This document shows, one piece after another, positions 9,944 to 18,984 of a stretch of 64,000 nucleotides of DNA. Origin of the DNA: Legionella sainthelensi (GTDB taxonomy: Bacteria; Pseudomonadota; Gammaproteobacteria; Legionellales; Legionellaceae); assembly GCF_900637685.1 (NCBI RefSeq), contig NZ_LR134388.1, positions 2,243,501 to 2,307,500 on the forward strand, read 5' to 3'. Numbering within the stretch: position 1 is the stretch's first letter; each line of letters opens with the position of its first letter. The notes under the pieces are model-generated. The model was not told where the DNA came from, did not search any database, and saw nothing but the letters and a program-made list of their open reading frames with translations. The position numbers and the translations under genes were made by a program.

Positions 9944-12900
9944 TTATTTAGTTAATAAGCCATAGTCAGGGGATTGATAGCGTTCTCCCCTGGGACCTGA
10001 TTTGCTTACTTTAAACAGACTATGGTTGATTAACGAAGAACCAATTTCATGATGATTATCACATGCAAATTTCACTGTGTTCTGATGAGTTGTATTACTT
10101 TTTAACCAATCTCTTAAATAATCAATAAGCTCCTCTTGCCTGCTGCCAATTGCTTTATTCAGCGCTATTCGTACTGCATTTTTGTCTGGGGCATTTATTT
10201 CGCATAAATATCGAACAATTTCCGAGTGCTGAAATTTAACCGCTAATATAAGTGCGTTTTTAATAGTGGATTGATCAAGTGCTTCCATTTCATTTAAACA
10301 TAAATATTCAACGATCTCTTTTCTTCCCTTTTTTGCAGCAAGAAGCAACGATTCCTTTAGAGAAGATTTGCTTGGCGGACTCATTGGATTACAACATAAA
10401 AAGGTAAACACTTCCGTATGGTCATGATTAATTGCTTGATACACAGCCTGGGTAATCGCATGCCGACTTGGTTTATTAGAAGAAGTCATCGAACAAAAAT
10501 ACTCAATTAAATGAAGATTTCCAGTTTTTGCCGCAGTTATAACCCCTTGCTCAATCACTGATTGTTCTGGGGGCTTAGTTAATGAGTTACAAAAGTAAGA
10601 GACTAAATCCATCTGCCCATTGACAATAGCTTGTTCAAATGCATTTTCGAAGGTAGATTGAGATATTAATTTTTCAGGCGCATCATAAAAATATTGAGCT
10701 GTGCTAAAAAGGCCGAGCTGACAGGCTTTTATAAAAGTTCGCCCTATCACTGCAGGACGTGGAGTATTGGACGATAAATTGCAAAGTGTTTGTATTATTT
10801 TTAATTTTTGATTAAGCGCTGCTTGTTCAAATGCTTTTTCAACAGTAGATAATGTAGGTTTGTTTTCTTCAGCTTCAGCAATGAATGAAATAATGTCAAT
10901 AGCTTCTATCTCAATTGCCAAATTAAATAAGCTATTGATCACTGATTGCTTAGGCAAAGCAAAAGTAGATTGATAGAAGTAGGTAACAACATTCAAGTGG
11001 TTATTGATTATAGCCTGTTGCAAAATTGTAGCCACTTCATCAATAGATGGTACGTAATCATAAGTATCATAAAGATATTGGATGATATCTATTTGCCCTT
11101 GCTGAGCAGCAAAGCGCACAATTGCCTCTATTTCATTTTCGCTTAAAAGTGTTTTATCGGAGCGCACAAGATAATCTACTATGTTCCATTGATTTTCTTT
11201 TGCTGCAATTAAGACTGCTTTATTAAGGTACTCTGGGGCAAGTTCATCTTCAAAAAGCTTGATTAAACCGAGGTTACCGTATTTTGCCGCTTTGAGAAAA
11301 GCGGTTTTACCTTCATATTCCTTTTTCATCCAATCTAATCGCCCTACTGGATGAGTTTCTAATTTTTCAATAATCTGCTTTCTCAGTAATTCATTATCTA
11401 TAGTCGCAAGAACTTCAATAAGTATTCGTTCGTACTCACTAACTGCATCCGAAGTTATAGGAGGCAACGACAGTGCCTCCAAAAAGACATCTAAATCAAA
11501 CTCTTTTCCATGATGAAGAAATGCAATTTGCGCAATTTTTGCCTGAAATGCATATTTATCGCCAAGATTAAATTTCGTGTGTGGTTTGATAAGTGCGAGG
11601 GCATTAAGTTTTCGCGTCGCATCAAACCAGCTATCCTCAATGATCTGGTAATTGCGGCTATTAAATGGGACTTCTGCTGTTTGCTCTAGAATGCAATCAT
11701 TAAATTGCTTTGCAATTAATTCATAACGTTGCAACAGTAAACGTCCACTATCTGGGAATTTATTTAACTGTCGCAGCAATTCTTCATCTTCAAGCAGATG
11801 TGGGTATCGCATCAGATTATCAACAAGTACTTGAAATACTGATGGTGTTGCAGGATTTTTTTTCCTCAAAAAGGCCATGAATAAAGCTGTTAGTTGGTAA
11901 ACAATTCCTGAATCATCAGGATGTTTTTTAGAAAATTGTTGAATAATCTCCGTACTGTTTTTTTCGTTAATTACATCAAACAACTTAGGCTTATAAGGTA
12001 TTAAATATAATACAGCCCCCTCATTATTAGACAATAGTTCTTGGACAGTCATTTCATCAATTAAATCAGCAAAATTTTTTAAGACCGATGGGGAATATTC
12101 AGATGCAATTAACTCAATCATTCCTGAAAGTTCTTCGATAACAATTTGTGGCTTATTCAGTGCTTGTTTTAATGTTTCCTGCCACTTTGGATTAGTATAT
12201 TCATTTGAGTGAACTAATGCTTCAATTAAAAAAGGAAGTCCAAAAAATTGATGCAGGTTTAAAAAATTTTCTGGCCCTTGTGAAAATTGGGATGGATTTT
12301 GGTGTGGAGAAATTGATAGAAGTTTATGTTCTTGAAACACACCATTAAGTGAATATTGCTGTAGCCCACGTTCATCACTAGCTGTTTTCTTCACTAATTC
12401 CAAGAGCGTTTTCGTCTGGGGAAAACGCTCAAGCAAAGCATATAATCGCACAATTTCATTATCCCTATCATGTAAGGTAAAGAAATGATACTTAAGAAAA
12501 TCATGAAGCAAATAGGTTTGTAGTATTTTTTTAGCACCAACGCCACGATGTAATAACCAAAGTATTAATGCGGCAAACTGTTCTGTATCACCTATATGTT
12601 TTCTGAATAATCCCACGAGTCCCAGGGGATTTTTTTGATACGATAATAACTTGTTTAAATCCAATAAATTTCCTTTAACTGTGTCAGCATCTTCATCAAT
12701 TTTTTTCTTGTATAATGTAAGATCTACTGTTTTTTGAATTTCATCATACTCTTTGAATAATTTTTTGTTTTCATTATAAAATTCAAGCGTACTTTCTTGA
12801 TTCTCCTGTAGTAAAATCAAAAACAATGCATTCACTTTAGTTGCTAACCGAATTTGGGGTTGCTCTTTTTGTGCTTCAGACAATAAATAGTTTAATGTTA

Positions 12901-13165
12901 TGAACAATAAAGAGTTTTCTGAAAAGTGTTCGCCACAGAATTTAAGGTATTTTATATATAAATTATGTTTTTCCAATTCATTAATTTTCTCAGCGACAAC
13001 ACCATTACTGTACCTGGCGATACGCACTTCTCTCAGCATTGCTTGAGACGATTTCTCTGCTTGACTTAGCTTCAAATCAAGTAGATCTCGGGACAAAACC
13101 ATATCGGAATAATGAAGTGTCTCTTCATCACCTTGAAGCCAGTTAAACAGTTCTTTGATGTCCAT
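9944..13165 (-). CDS. Large degenerate ankyrin-like repeat protein, candidate effector
   Basis: A 1073-residue soluble protein without signal peptide. The N-terminal ~620 residues are mainly helical and unrecognised. From about residue 630 to 1020 come around eleven ankyrin-like units of 34-38 residues with the pattern A..A...G.....YL, for example AAKTGNLHLIEYFC, AAKKGRKEIVEYLCL and AVKFQHSEIVRYLC. Most lack the TPLH turn of canonical ankyrins, which places them nearer the degenerate repeats common in amoeba-associated microbes. The polar C-terminus ends at 9944, 35 bases from the converging ankyrin gene. Effector function is inferred from repeat type and neighbours. Confidence 0.8.
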   Translation of the reverse strand: MDIKELFNWLQGDEETLHYSDMVLSRDLLDLKLSQAEKSSQAMLREVRIARYSNGVVAEKINELEKHNLYIKYLKFCGEHFSENSLLFITLNYLLSEAQKEQPQIRLATKVNALFLILLQENQESTLEFYNENKKLFKEYDEIQKTVDLTLYKKKIDEDADTVKGNLLDLNKLLSYQKNPLGLVGLFRKHIGDTEQFAALILWLLHRGVGAKKILQTYLLHDFLKYHFFTLHDRDNEIVRLYALLERFPQTKTLLELVKKTASDERGLQQYSLNGVFQEHKLLSISPHQNPSQFSQGPENFLNLHQFFGLPFLIEALVHSNEYTNPKWQETLKQALNKPQIVIEELSGMIELIASEYSPSVLKNFADLIDEMTVQELLSNNEGAVLYLIPYKPKLFDVINEKNSTEIIQQFSKKHPDDSGIVYQLTALFMAFLRKKNPATPSVFQVLVDNLMRYPHLLEDEELLRQLNKFPDSGRLLLQRYELIAKQFNDCILEQTAEVPFNSRNYQIIEDSWFDATRKLNALALIKPHTKFNLGDKYAFQAKIAQIAFLHHGKEFDLDVFLEALSLPPITSDAVSEYERILIEVLATIDNELLRKQIIEKLETHPVGRLDWMKKEYEGKTAFLKAAKYGNLGLIKLFEDELAPEYLNKAVLIAAKENQWNIVDYLVRSDKTLLSENEIEAIVRFAAQQGQIDIIQYLYDTYDYVPSIDEVATILQQAIINNHLNVVTYFYQSTFALPKQSVINSLFNLAIEIEAIDIISFIAEAEENKPTLSTVEKAFEQAALNQKLKIIQTLCNLSSNTPRPAVIGRTFIKACQLGLFSTAQYFYDAPEKLISQSTFENAFEQAIVNGQMDLVSYFCNSLTKPPEQSVIEQGVITAAKTGNLHLIEYFCSMTSSNKPSRHAITQAVYQAINHDHTEVFTFLCCNPMSPPSKSSLKESLLLAAKKGRKEIVEYLCLNEMEALDQSTIKNALILAVKFQHSEIVRYLCEINAPDKNAVRIALNKAIGSRQEELIDYLRDWLKSNTTHQNTVKFACDNHHEIGSSLINHSLFKVSKSGPRGERYQSPDYGLLTK

Positions 13166-13479
13166 ATTTTGACTCGATAGAAAAACATAAGAATAAGATG
13201 TACTACAAATGAACCCAAGTCAATCTAATATTTACTTAAAACATATTGCAAAGATTTTTAGAAAGCTATGCAGATCAATTTTATACTGCACATAAATATA
13301 ACTTGGGAATGTTTGTTAGTTTTATATCCTTTTCTTCCCTGAAAAAGCACAATGAATAAACAAAAATCGCATTGTCTGTTTATTAAAACACTTCAGCGAT
13401 CTTTGTTCATTAATAGGTTTCGCGCATAAAAATTAATGGAGCGAATAGTGAGATAACTATTTGCTCAGCTATCACAACT
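13166..13479. other. Intergenic, no gene seen
   Basis: About 314 bases between the ankyrin-like gene and ohr. The DNA is AT-rich with stops in all frames. I see no RNA gene and no convincing hairpin. Confidence 0.5.
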
Positions 13480-13923
13480 TTATTTACCCGTAACTTCCAG
13501 TTCAAAAGCTATATTACCACGTGTAGCATGGCTGTAAGGACAAATTTTATCGTGAGTTTCCTGTACAAGCTCCTGGGCCTCTCCAGTGGATAGCGAGGGA
13601 ATATCGACATTCATTTTGACAGCAATGCCAAATCCTCCTCCCTCACGAGGTCCAACAGAAACATGACATGTAACAGTCGTACCTGCCACATTTTTCTTAT
13701 GTTGGCTGGCCACGAATTCTAATGCGCCACCAAAACATGCCGCGTAACCTGCAGCAAAAAGATGTTCTGGTGTTGTCGTATTAGGCAAACCAGGACCTCC
13801 CATTGCCTTCGGAACAGAAAGGTTGACACTTACAGAATGATCAGTAGTTTCCGAATGACCGTTTCGGCCACCTGTATTAATTGCCGTTGCTGTTACGAGG
13901 GTTTTGATGGTATTGGCCGACAT
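13480..13923 (-). CDS. ohr: Organic hydroperoxide resistance protein (Ohr/OsmC family)
   Basis: A 147-residue thiol peroxidase of the Ohr branch, at the usual family length. The two redox cysteines are in AAGYAACFGGALEF (near residue 60) and KICPYSHATRGN (near residue 126), the positions conserved in Ohr. These enzymes reduce organic and fatty-acid hydroperoxides with dihydrolipoyl reductants in the cytoplasm. ATG 13923 has AAGGAG six bases upstream. It is monocistronic; no OhrR regulator is adjacent. Confidence 0.93.
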   Translation of the reverse strand: MSANTIKTLVTATAINTGGRNGHSETTDHSVSVNLSVPKAMGGPGLPNTTTPEHLFAAGYAACFGGALEFVASQHKKNVAGTTVTCHVSVGPREGGGFGIAVKMNVDIPSLSTGEAQELVQETHDKICPYSHATRGNIAFELEVTGK

Positions 13924-14126
13924 TTGACTCTCCTTTTGGGGTTGATTGATAGTGGTAACGAATCATTTTAACATTCACTTAAACTATCAGTTCCTATATA
14001 GCTCGCAATTTAAAGTGTAATCAGTATAATTAAAAATTTTCTGCCAAAGTGCAAGTTCTCATGCGATAAATTAACAGAGTCCACGCGCTAGCTTTTTAAA
14101 AGAGCAAATAAATAAGGATATAATTC

Positions 14127-14968
14127 ATGAAAATATCTATCGTATTCGTAAACAACAAAAAATCAAATCCCAATGATTTAATCGCTACTTCCCTAGATAG
14201 AATAAAAAACTATATTGACAAAGAATTTCAGAGTGAGTATCAAATTCAAGAGTTAGAACACTCAATTACTAAAGAAAATCTAATACTTAATTTTTCTTGC
14301 AGAACCATTAGCAAAGAAATAGAAAATAACAGTCATGTCGAAGAAATACAAAGCCTTCTTACCAATAAAAATCACCTAAAAAAATCTTTCACATAGATAA
14401 TACATCTGATATTAAAGAAATAATCATTATTCCTACCAAAAGATTAGAAGCAATAAAAAGATCAATGCGGATACAACAAAATAGATCCTTATTTTGCAGA
14501 TTACTGCGCAAGACATCTTTCCTATTGCAAGGATATATTAAAACGAGATGTTCAGAATATCACTATAGAATATGAACAAAAAGGAAATAACGATGAACAT
14601 TGCACAGGAAAGCTCGAAGAAAGATACATTAAAAGTTCTTTAAATAATACTCGTGCATCGAACTTAAATAATATTTATCACTGTTTTGCAACTGCTATAT
14701 TGAAAAACGATGCCCTCAAAAACAAACTCTTATCCTCGGGAATCAGATCTGTTCTAATGAAAATAATGAGGTTGACATTACCCTGGAAGTTGAAGTTTCT
14801 GATGAAGCATACTACTCCTACTCTATCAAAAAATCTCATTCATTATTGACTCCTTACTCTGAATCATCGCCACTTCTCACAATGGGTATGTATGCAGTCA
14901 AAATAAATGGTGAAGATCCAGATCCTTTTGAACATACACGTTTATTAAGCAGCAGTAATTACTTTTAA
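14127..14968 (+). pseudogene. Decayed gene, unknown product, three frame breaks
   Basis: The opening frame from ATG 14127 (AAGGAT upstream) stops at 14396. Protein-like sequence then continues in other frames: HIDNTSDIKEIIIIPTKRLE after a -1 shift at A7 (14378-14384), then DPYFADYCARHLSYCKDILK after a +1 shift near 14475, then EVDITLEVEVSDEAYYSYS after another shift near 14735, ending with NYF and TAA at 14968. Joined, it would be about 280 residues, soluble and rich in charged residues. No family was recognised. With three lesions it is most likely a true pseudogene. Confidence 0.65.
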
Positions 14969-15032
14969 TTGCCTATGATACTTACGACAAAAATTAATTG
15001 CGTTTTCGGAACCCGTATTAACTTAATGCGGG

Positions 15033-15575
15033 TTAAATTTGTTTCTTTATATTCAATTGCCTTATGACTTTTTTCAATTGTGATTTCATGATTTGCTGAT
15101 GAAAAACACGAACTATTTTAAAGTAACACTTTCCCCACATATTATTAAATTGAATAAGCGTAGTAATGGTAATGGCCTGATCAGCCTTTTTTAAAATCAT
15201 GCGCACATCCAAATGCTTGTCATTCTCACCAAAAAGGAGTGCGCTTTCTGTTCGATTAAAAAGCCTAAAAAGTCCAATTTTTTGACCAATAACCAAGTTA
15301 GAGACACGCTCTTTATCTTTAGCAATTGATCGTGTTTTAAGGCCCATCCATCCTACCAAGGCATTTCTAATGATTAAAAGCTTACGCGCCCATACAGGCG
15401 AAGAGTTAAAAAATAATTGAGCGACTGTTTCAATCGCAATATTTGAACTATCAATACACTCCCCTAAAAACGCGTCGGAATAATCAATTCTTGGAAGTGC
15501 ATCGCGAATAAGGTCATTATTAAGTACCGGAATTTTTTTATCACGAATGGTTGCGAATGATGTGTCGAATTCAAT
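15033..15575 (-). CDS. DUF2867-family protein lacking a recognisable start
   Basis: The C-terminal part shows the DUF2867 pattern (LLFGENDKHLDVRM then TTLIQFNNMWGKCYFKIVRVFHQQI). The reading frame is open upstream through DYSDAFLGECIDSS to 15575, where an in-frame TAA falls inside a palindrome. The coding stretch of ~180 codons has no ATG or GTG and only a TTG at 15359, far inside the domain. Either translation starts at a rare ATT, or the 5' end was lost when the palindromic sequence arrived. Members of this family often sit beside NAD-binding oxidoreductases; none is here. Confidence 0.6.
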   Translation of the reverse strand: MEFDTSFATIRDKKIPVLNNDLIRDALPRIDYSDAFLGECIDSSNIAIETVAQLFFNSSPVWARKLLIIRNALVGWMGLKTRSIAKDKERVSNLVIGQKIGLFRLFNRTESALLFGENDKHLDVRMILKKADQAITITTLIQFNNMWGKCYFKIVRVFHQQIMKSQLKKVIRQLNIKKQI

Positions 15576-15576
15576 T

Positions 15577-15607
15577 TATATACCCTATTGCACTAATAGG
15601 GTATATA
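15577..15607. repeat. 31-bp perfect palindrome with 5-base loop
   Basis: TATATACCCTATT and its exact reverse complement AATAGGGTATATA surround GCACT. The dyad extends imperfectly into TTCAAT/ATTGAA on both sides. It lies between the end of dsbD and the headless DUF2867 frame, so it could terminate dsbD, act as an operator, or mark a small insertion. Confidence 0.7.
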
Positions 15608-15681
15608 TTGAAGGGATTTATGCTGAAAATCAAACGATACAGCCTTAATGATTAGCGTTCCTATTCCGAGTCCACGTTAAT

Positions 15682-16989
15682 TTATTTTCGGAATTGTGCT
15701 AATAACTGCAAGGTCCTGTCTTTTGATATCTGTCCAACAGAACTCAAATCAGTAAGCTGTTGGCCTTGCTTATCATAAAACAGCATGGTCGGAATACCAT
15801 AAATATGAAATGCCTGACGAATCTTAGCTACCTCATCTGTTTTTTCACTGATATCAACTCGAAGATTTACAAAACCCTGCATTGCATTAATCACTGTGGC
15901 TTGATTAAAAACATGCTTATCCATAGCCTGACAGTCGCTGCACCATCCAGCATAAAACTCAATAAAAACGCGCTCATTATTTGCCCTGGCCTCAGCTAAT
16001 TTAGCATTAACTTCGTCAAGAGTATGAACCTCGGTAAATGGAGATCGAGACACAGGTTGAATTACAGAAGTAGGCGTAAATGTTTGATACGTTAAAGCCC
16101 CTGCCCCCATTATAGATAATAGGGCGATACTTTGCATCAACCGTCCAACTAAGCCTTGCTCCAGACGAAAAGCACCAAAAACCCAAGCGTTCATGAGCAA
16201 AACAACAATCCATAACAAATCAATCCAAAATTGGGGTACAACACGACTTAATAACCACACTGCCATAGCAAACATCATCATGGCAAATACTTGTTTGATA
16301 CGCACCATCCAAGGCCCTGAACCCGGTAAAAAACGACCGTATCCAGCACCAACAATCAACAAAGGCAGTCCCATTCCCAAAGCCAAAACAAATAATAATA
16401 AGCCTCCTTGAAGCACATGATTGCCCTGAGCAATATAGGTTAAGATCCCAATTAAAGGTGCGGTGACACAGGGTGATACAACCAATGTAGAGAGAACGCC
16501 CATTAAAGTTGCGGAAATAATTCCATGTTGTCGTGAGCGATGGGAGGTAAACTGCACAAACGCTGGTAGTCGAAACTCAAAGGCACCCAACAACCATAAT
16601 GCCATCAAGATGAATAACACGCTGAAACCTCCGATAATCATCGGCTGTTGCATTAGCGTTTGTACCGTCGAACCTAACCATGCAGCCAACATTCCTGCTA
16701 TTGCATACGTAACGGCCATCCCAAGCACATACCCTAAAGACAATTTAAACGCTTTGGAGCCAGTATTAGCACCTTGGCCGGTGATGATACTAGAAAGTAT
16801 GGGGACCATAGGTAAAACACAAGGAGTAAACGCCAACAAGACACCCAAGCCAAAAAAAATAGCCAAATAGAAAATCGGGCTATGATTTTCGATAAACATC
16901 ATCGTATCCGCTGGGTTAATACCAATGCCCGACGCAAAAGTAGAATAGGACATAAATGTCATAAATAAAGACAAAATTAGTTTTTTCAT
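15682..16989 (-). CDS. dsbD: Thiol:disulfide interchange protein DsbD, short form
   Basis: A 435-residue protein with a signal sequence, then eight hydrophobic segments carrying the paired membrane cysteines (FTPCVLPMVP near residue 57, VSPCVTAPL near 172), and a C-terminal thioredoxin-like domain with WCSDC near residue 348. DsbD passes electrons from cytoplasmic thioredoxin to periplasmic proteins. The periplasmic N-terminal alpha domain of E. coli DsbD (about 120 residues) is absent, so a separate acceptor is expected. CGAGGAA precedes the ATG. A small membrane protein gene lies 47 bases upstream on the same strand and may be co-transcribed. Confidence 0.93.
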   Translation of the reverse strand: MKKLILSLFMTFMSYSTFASGIGINPADTMMFIENHSPIFYLAIFFGLGVLLAFTPCVLPMVPILSSIITGQGANTGSKAFKLSLGYVLGMAVTYAIAGMLAAWLGSTVQTLMQQPMIIGGFSVLFILMALWLLGAFEFRLPAFVQFTSHRSRQHGIISATLMGVLSTLVVSPCVTAPLIGILTYIAQGNHVLQGGLLLFVLALGMGLPLLIVGAGYGRFLPGSGPWMVRIKQVFAMMMFAMAVWLLSRVVPQFWIDLLWIVVLLMNAWVFGAFRLEQGLVGRLMQSIALLSIMGAGALTYQTFTPTSVIQPVSRSPFTEVHTLDEVNAKLAEARANNERVFIEFYAGWCSDCQAMDKHVFNQATVINAMQGFVNLRVDISEKTDEVAKIRQAFHIYGIPTMLFYDKQGQQLTDLSSVGQISKDRTLQLLAQFRK

Positions 16990-17036
16990 TTTGATTCCTC
17001 GAAAAATTATTTTTTAAATTTAAAAATAAAATAGAA

Positions 17037-17342
17037 TCAAATAGGAGGGCGATAAATTTCATCCAATGGAGAGTTGTATTTTGAAAAAACAAGTAAAAAA
17101 CTTAACAGTCCAAGAAGACATGGTAATATTAATTTAGATGTCAAATAAAATTCATCTTGCAGCCAATAAGGGGCAGAAAAACAGCCGTTGTTCATAACCT
17201 GCTGGGGAGAACACGGTGTTACTGCAAAGGAAAGAAGCGCAGGCGAACTTACACTTTGTTTTGGACATGTTGGCAACTTGAGCGGCGCAATAAGTAGAGC
17301 ACTCATAAGTAACAGCATGACAAGCGAGCGATATTTGTCCAT
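17037..17342 (-). CDS. Small membrane protein upstream of dsbD
   Basis: A 101-residue protein with an N-terminal hydrophobic segment (LVMLLLMSALLIAPL), four cysteines in the presumed periplasmic middle (LPTCPKQS, VTPCSPQQ, NNGCFSA), and a second hydrophobic segment near the C-terminus. No family was recognised. Its position directly before dsbD, with conserved-looking cysteines facing the periplasm, suggests it could be a redox partner or a metal-handling protein. That is inference only. Confidence 0.6.
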   Translation of the reverse strand: MDKYRSLVMLLLMSALLIAPLKLPTCPKQSVSSPALLSFAVTPCSPQQVMNNGCFSAPYWLQDEFYLTSKLILPCLLGLLSFLLVFSKYNSPLDEIYRPPI

Positions 17343-17492
17343 TCGTTTACCTTATCATACAGCATACAAAAAATCAATGTTTCCTTATCTGAAAGGTATT
17401 TAAAAAATTACCTAAATAGAACGATGGACACTTAATCAAGTTCATTTACAATAATGGTGCTATAAGGTTTCTATTTTATAAAGGTATATAAC

Positions 17493-18451
17493 ATGTTTCG
17501 TAAAATACTAAACGGTATATCTCTACTAACTGCTGGTTACACAACTTATAAGTTAATCAATGAAACACAAAGAGAACATGAAATCAAAACTAAAGTGGGA
17601 ATAGCTCACTGTGACGATCTCGTTAAAGACTCATCAGAGTTCGAAGAAATTGGCAAGCCAATTCATGGAACGCTTTCATCATCCTATGTGAAACATAAAG
17701 ATACTGGGAAGATATATGTTAAAAAAGGAGCTCATTCTCGTGAGGATATAGTAAAAGAACTCATGATTTCTAATGCGCTTCATGAAATTCGGGAAGAACA
17801 ACCTGAATGTCTCATCTTGCAAACAAAAAAAAGAAATGGCTTCCAATATCATACTTTATCCCGCAAATTTGATAATACCCAAGATGTTGAGGATTTTGTT
17901 CGCCAAGGAAAAACAGGAGAATTAAAGGAAAAAAAGTCGTGGGATTAGAGGAGACACTCATCACAGATCACATTCTTGGTAAACAATCAGATACCAAACT
18001 TGCAAATATGATTGTTCGTGATGATGGAAATCAATTAGTTTTTACTACAATTGATCATGAGCGGGCTGTTACCCCAACTGCCATTAGCTTTTTTCATCCA
18101 ACCACTCCTACGTACCCCACCAGTAAATGGGTTCTTATTCGATCCATTCATGATTTAAATGAAAAAAATGAGGATAATCACGCGGGACTTGCTGGCGATC
18201 CCAGAGCAAAAGAGTTTGGTAACCTGGCTGTAAGCGTTATGGAGGACAAGAAAATTGATGACTATTATGAGAAATTAGCTATAGCGAATTTGAATCCCGT
18301 TATAGACCAATGTAACAGGCTTGCGAAAGAAAGTAAAAATGGTCTGGTGAAACACAGTGACTGCGTCGGCTACCAATTCTTTTTTAAAGAGATGCAAAAA
18401 AAGCTCATGAACAAACAAAAAGCGCTGAGTACCGAAATAATAATTCAGTGA
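17493..18451 (+). pseudogene. Kinase-like candidate effector split by a -1 frameshift
   Basis: Frame one (17493-17948) and frame two (through GTG 17939 to 18451) abut at GGAAAAAAAGTC. A -1 shift at A AAA AAG (17930-17936) joins them as ELKEKKVVGLEET, giving about 319 residues. Visible features recall PI3/4-kinase or HipA-type folds: a strand with lysines (TGKIYVKKG), then LGKQSDTKLANMIV followed by FTTIDHERA, which would fit a catalytic D..K..N loop and a metal-binding ID. This is my reading, not a database match. AAAGGT precedes ATG 17493. No signal peptide. A Dot/Icm substrate is plausible. Confidence 0.6.
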
Positions 18452-18512
18452 TCCACTAAATGGATAAAACTAACTATATCTTTAGAAAATTCGTCTCTGT
18501 TGACTGCTTGAT

Positions 18513-18869
18513 TTATGTAGAACAAACTGCTTGTAACTCATCTGTTCCTAGATTGATTAGATTGATTTGTGTACCTGATTCAGCACTCACAGATAAACTA
18601 CTATTGCTTTTAACCTGAATTAGAGTACCTTGACCCGTAGACAATTTTTTCCCATTAATAATGCCGCTATTTTTTAGTACATTAATTTTAATTTTACTGT
18701 TCTTTGGATGGACACTTTGCACAATGCATGTGGCATTCAATGTCCAAAGAGTATTGTTTGAAAGCAATTTCGTTTCATTGGGACTGAGTTTAATTACTTT
18801 TTGTGCGTTTGCTTGAAAACAGAATAATTCAAAAATGAGAAACAGAGACAAAGTTATAGTTTTATTCAC
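18513..18869 (-). CDS. Small secreted protein
   Basis: A 118-residue protein with a signal peptide (KTITLSLFLIFELFCFQANA) and a beta-rich mature part of ~95 residues holding two cysteines (NATCIVQ and the final QAVCST). Start is GTG 18869 with AAGGA about seven bases upstream. The mature part alternates hydrophobic and polar residues like a small beta-sandwich. No family recognised; periplasmic or secreted location is inferred from the signal peptide. Confidence 0.7.
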   Translation of the reverse strand: MNKTITLSLFLIFELFCFQANAQKVIKLSPNETKLLSNNTLWTLNATCIVQSVHPKNSKIKINVLKNSGIINGKKLSTGQGTLIQVKSNSSLSVSAESGTQINLINLGTDELQAVCST

Positions 18870-18984
18870 GCCGCATCCTTAATGATCTCGATATCAAATC
18901 GGGTCAACTATTGCAATTCAAGACAATATTTTAACCACCAAACATTAAGGATTTATTAATATATGTTAACAGCTAGTTCGAATT

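Noticed and set aside
16016..16870. Several open frames antisense to dsbD
   Set aside because: Shadows of a GC-richer membrane-protein gene with no ribosome sites or family features.
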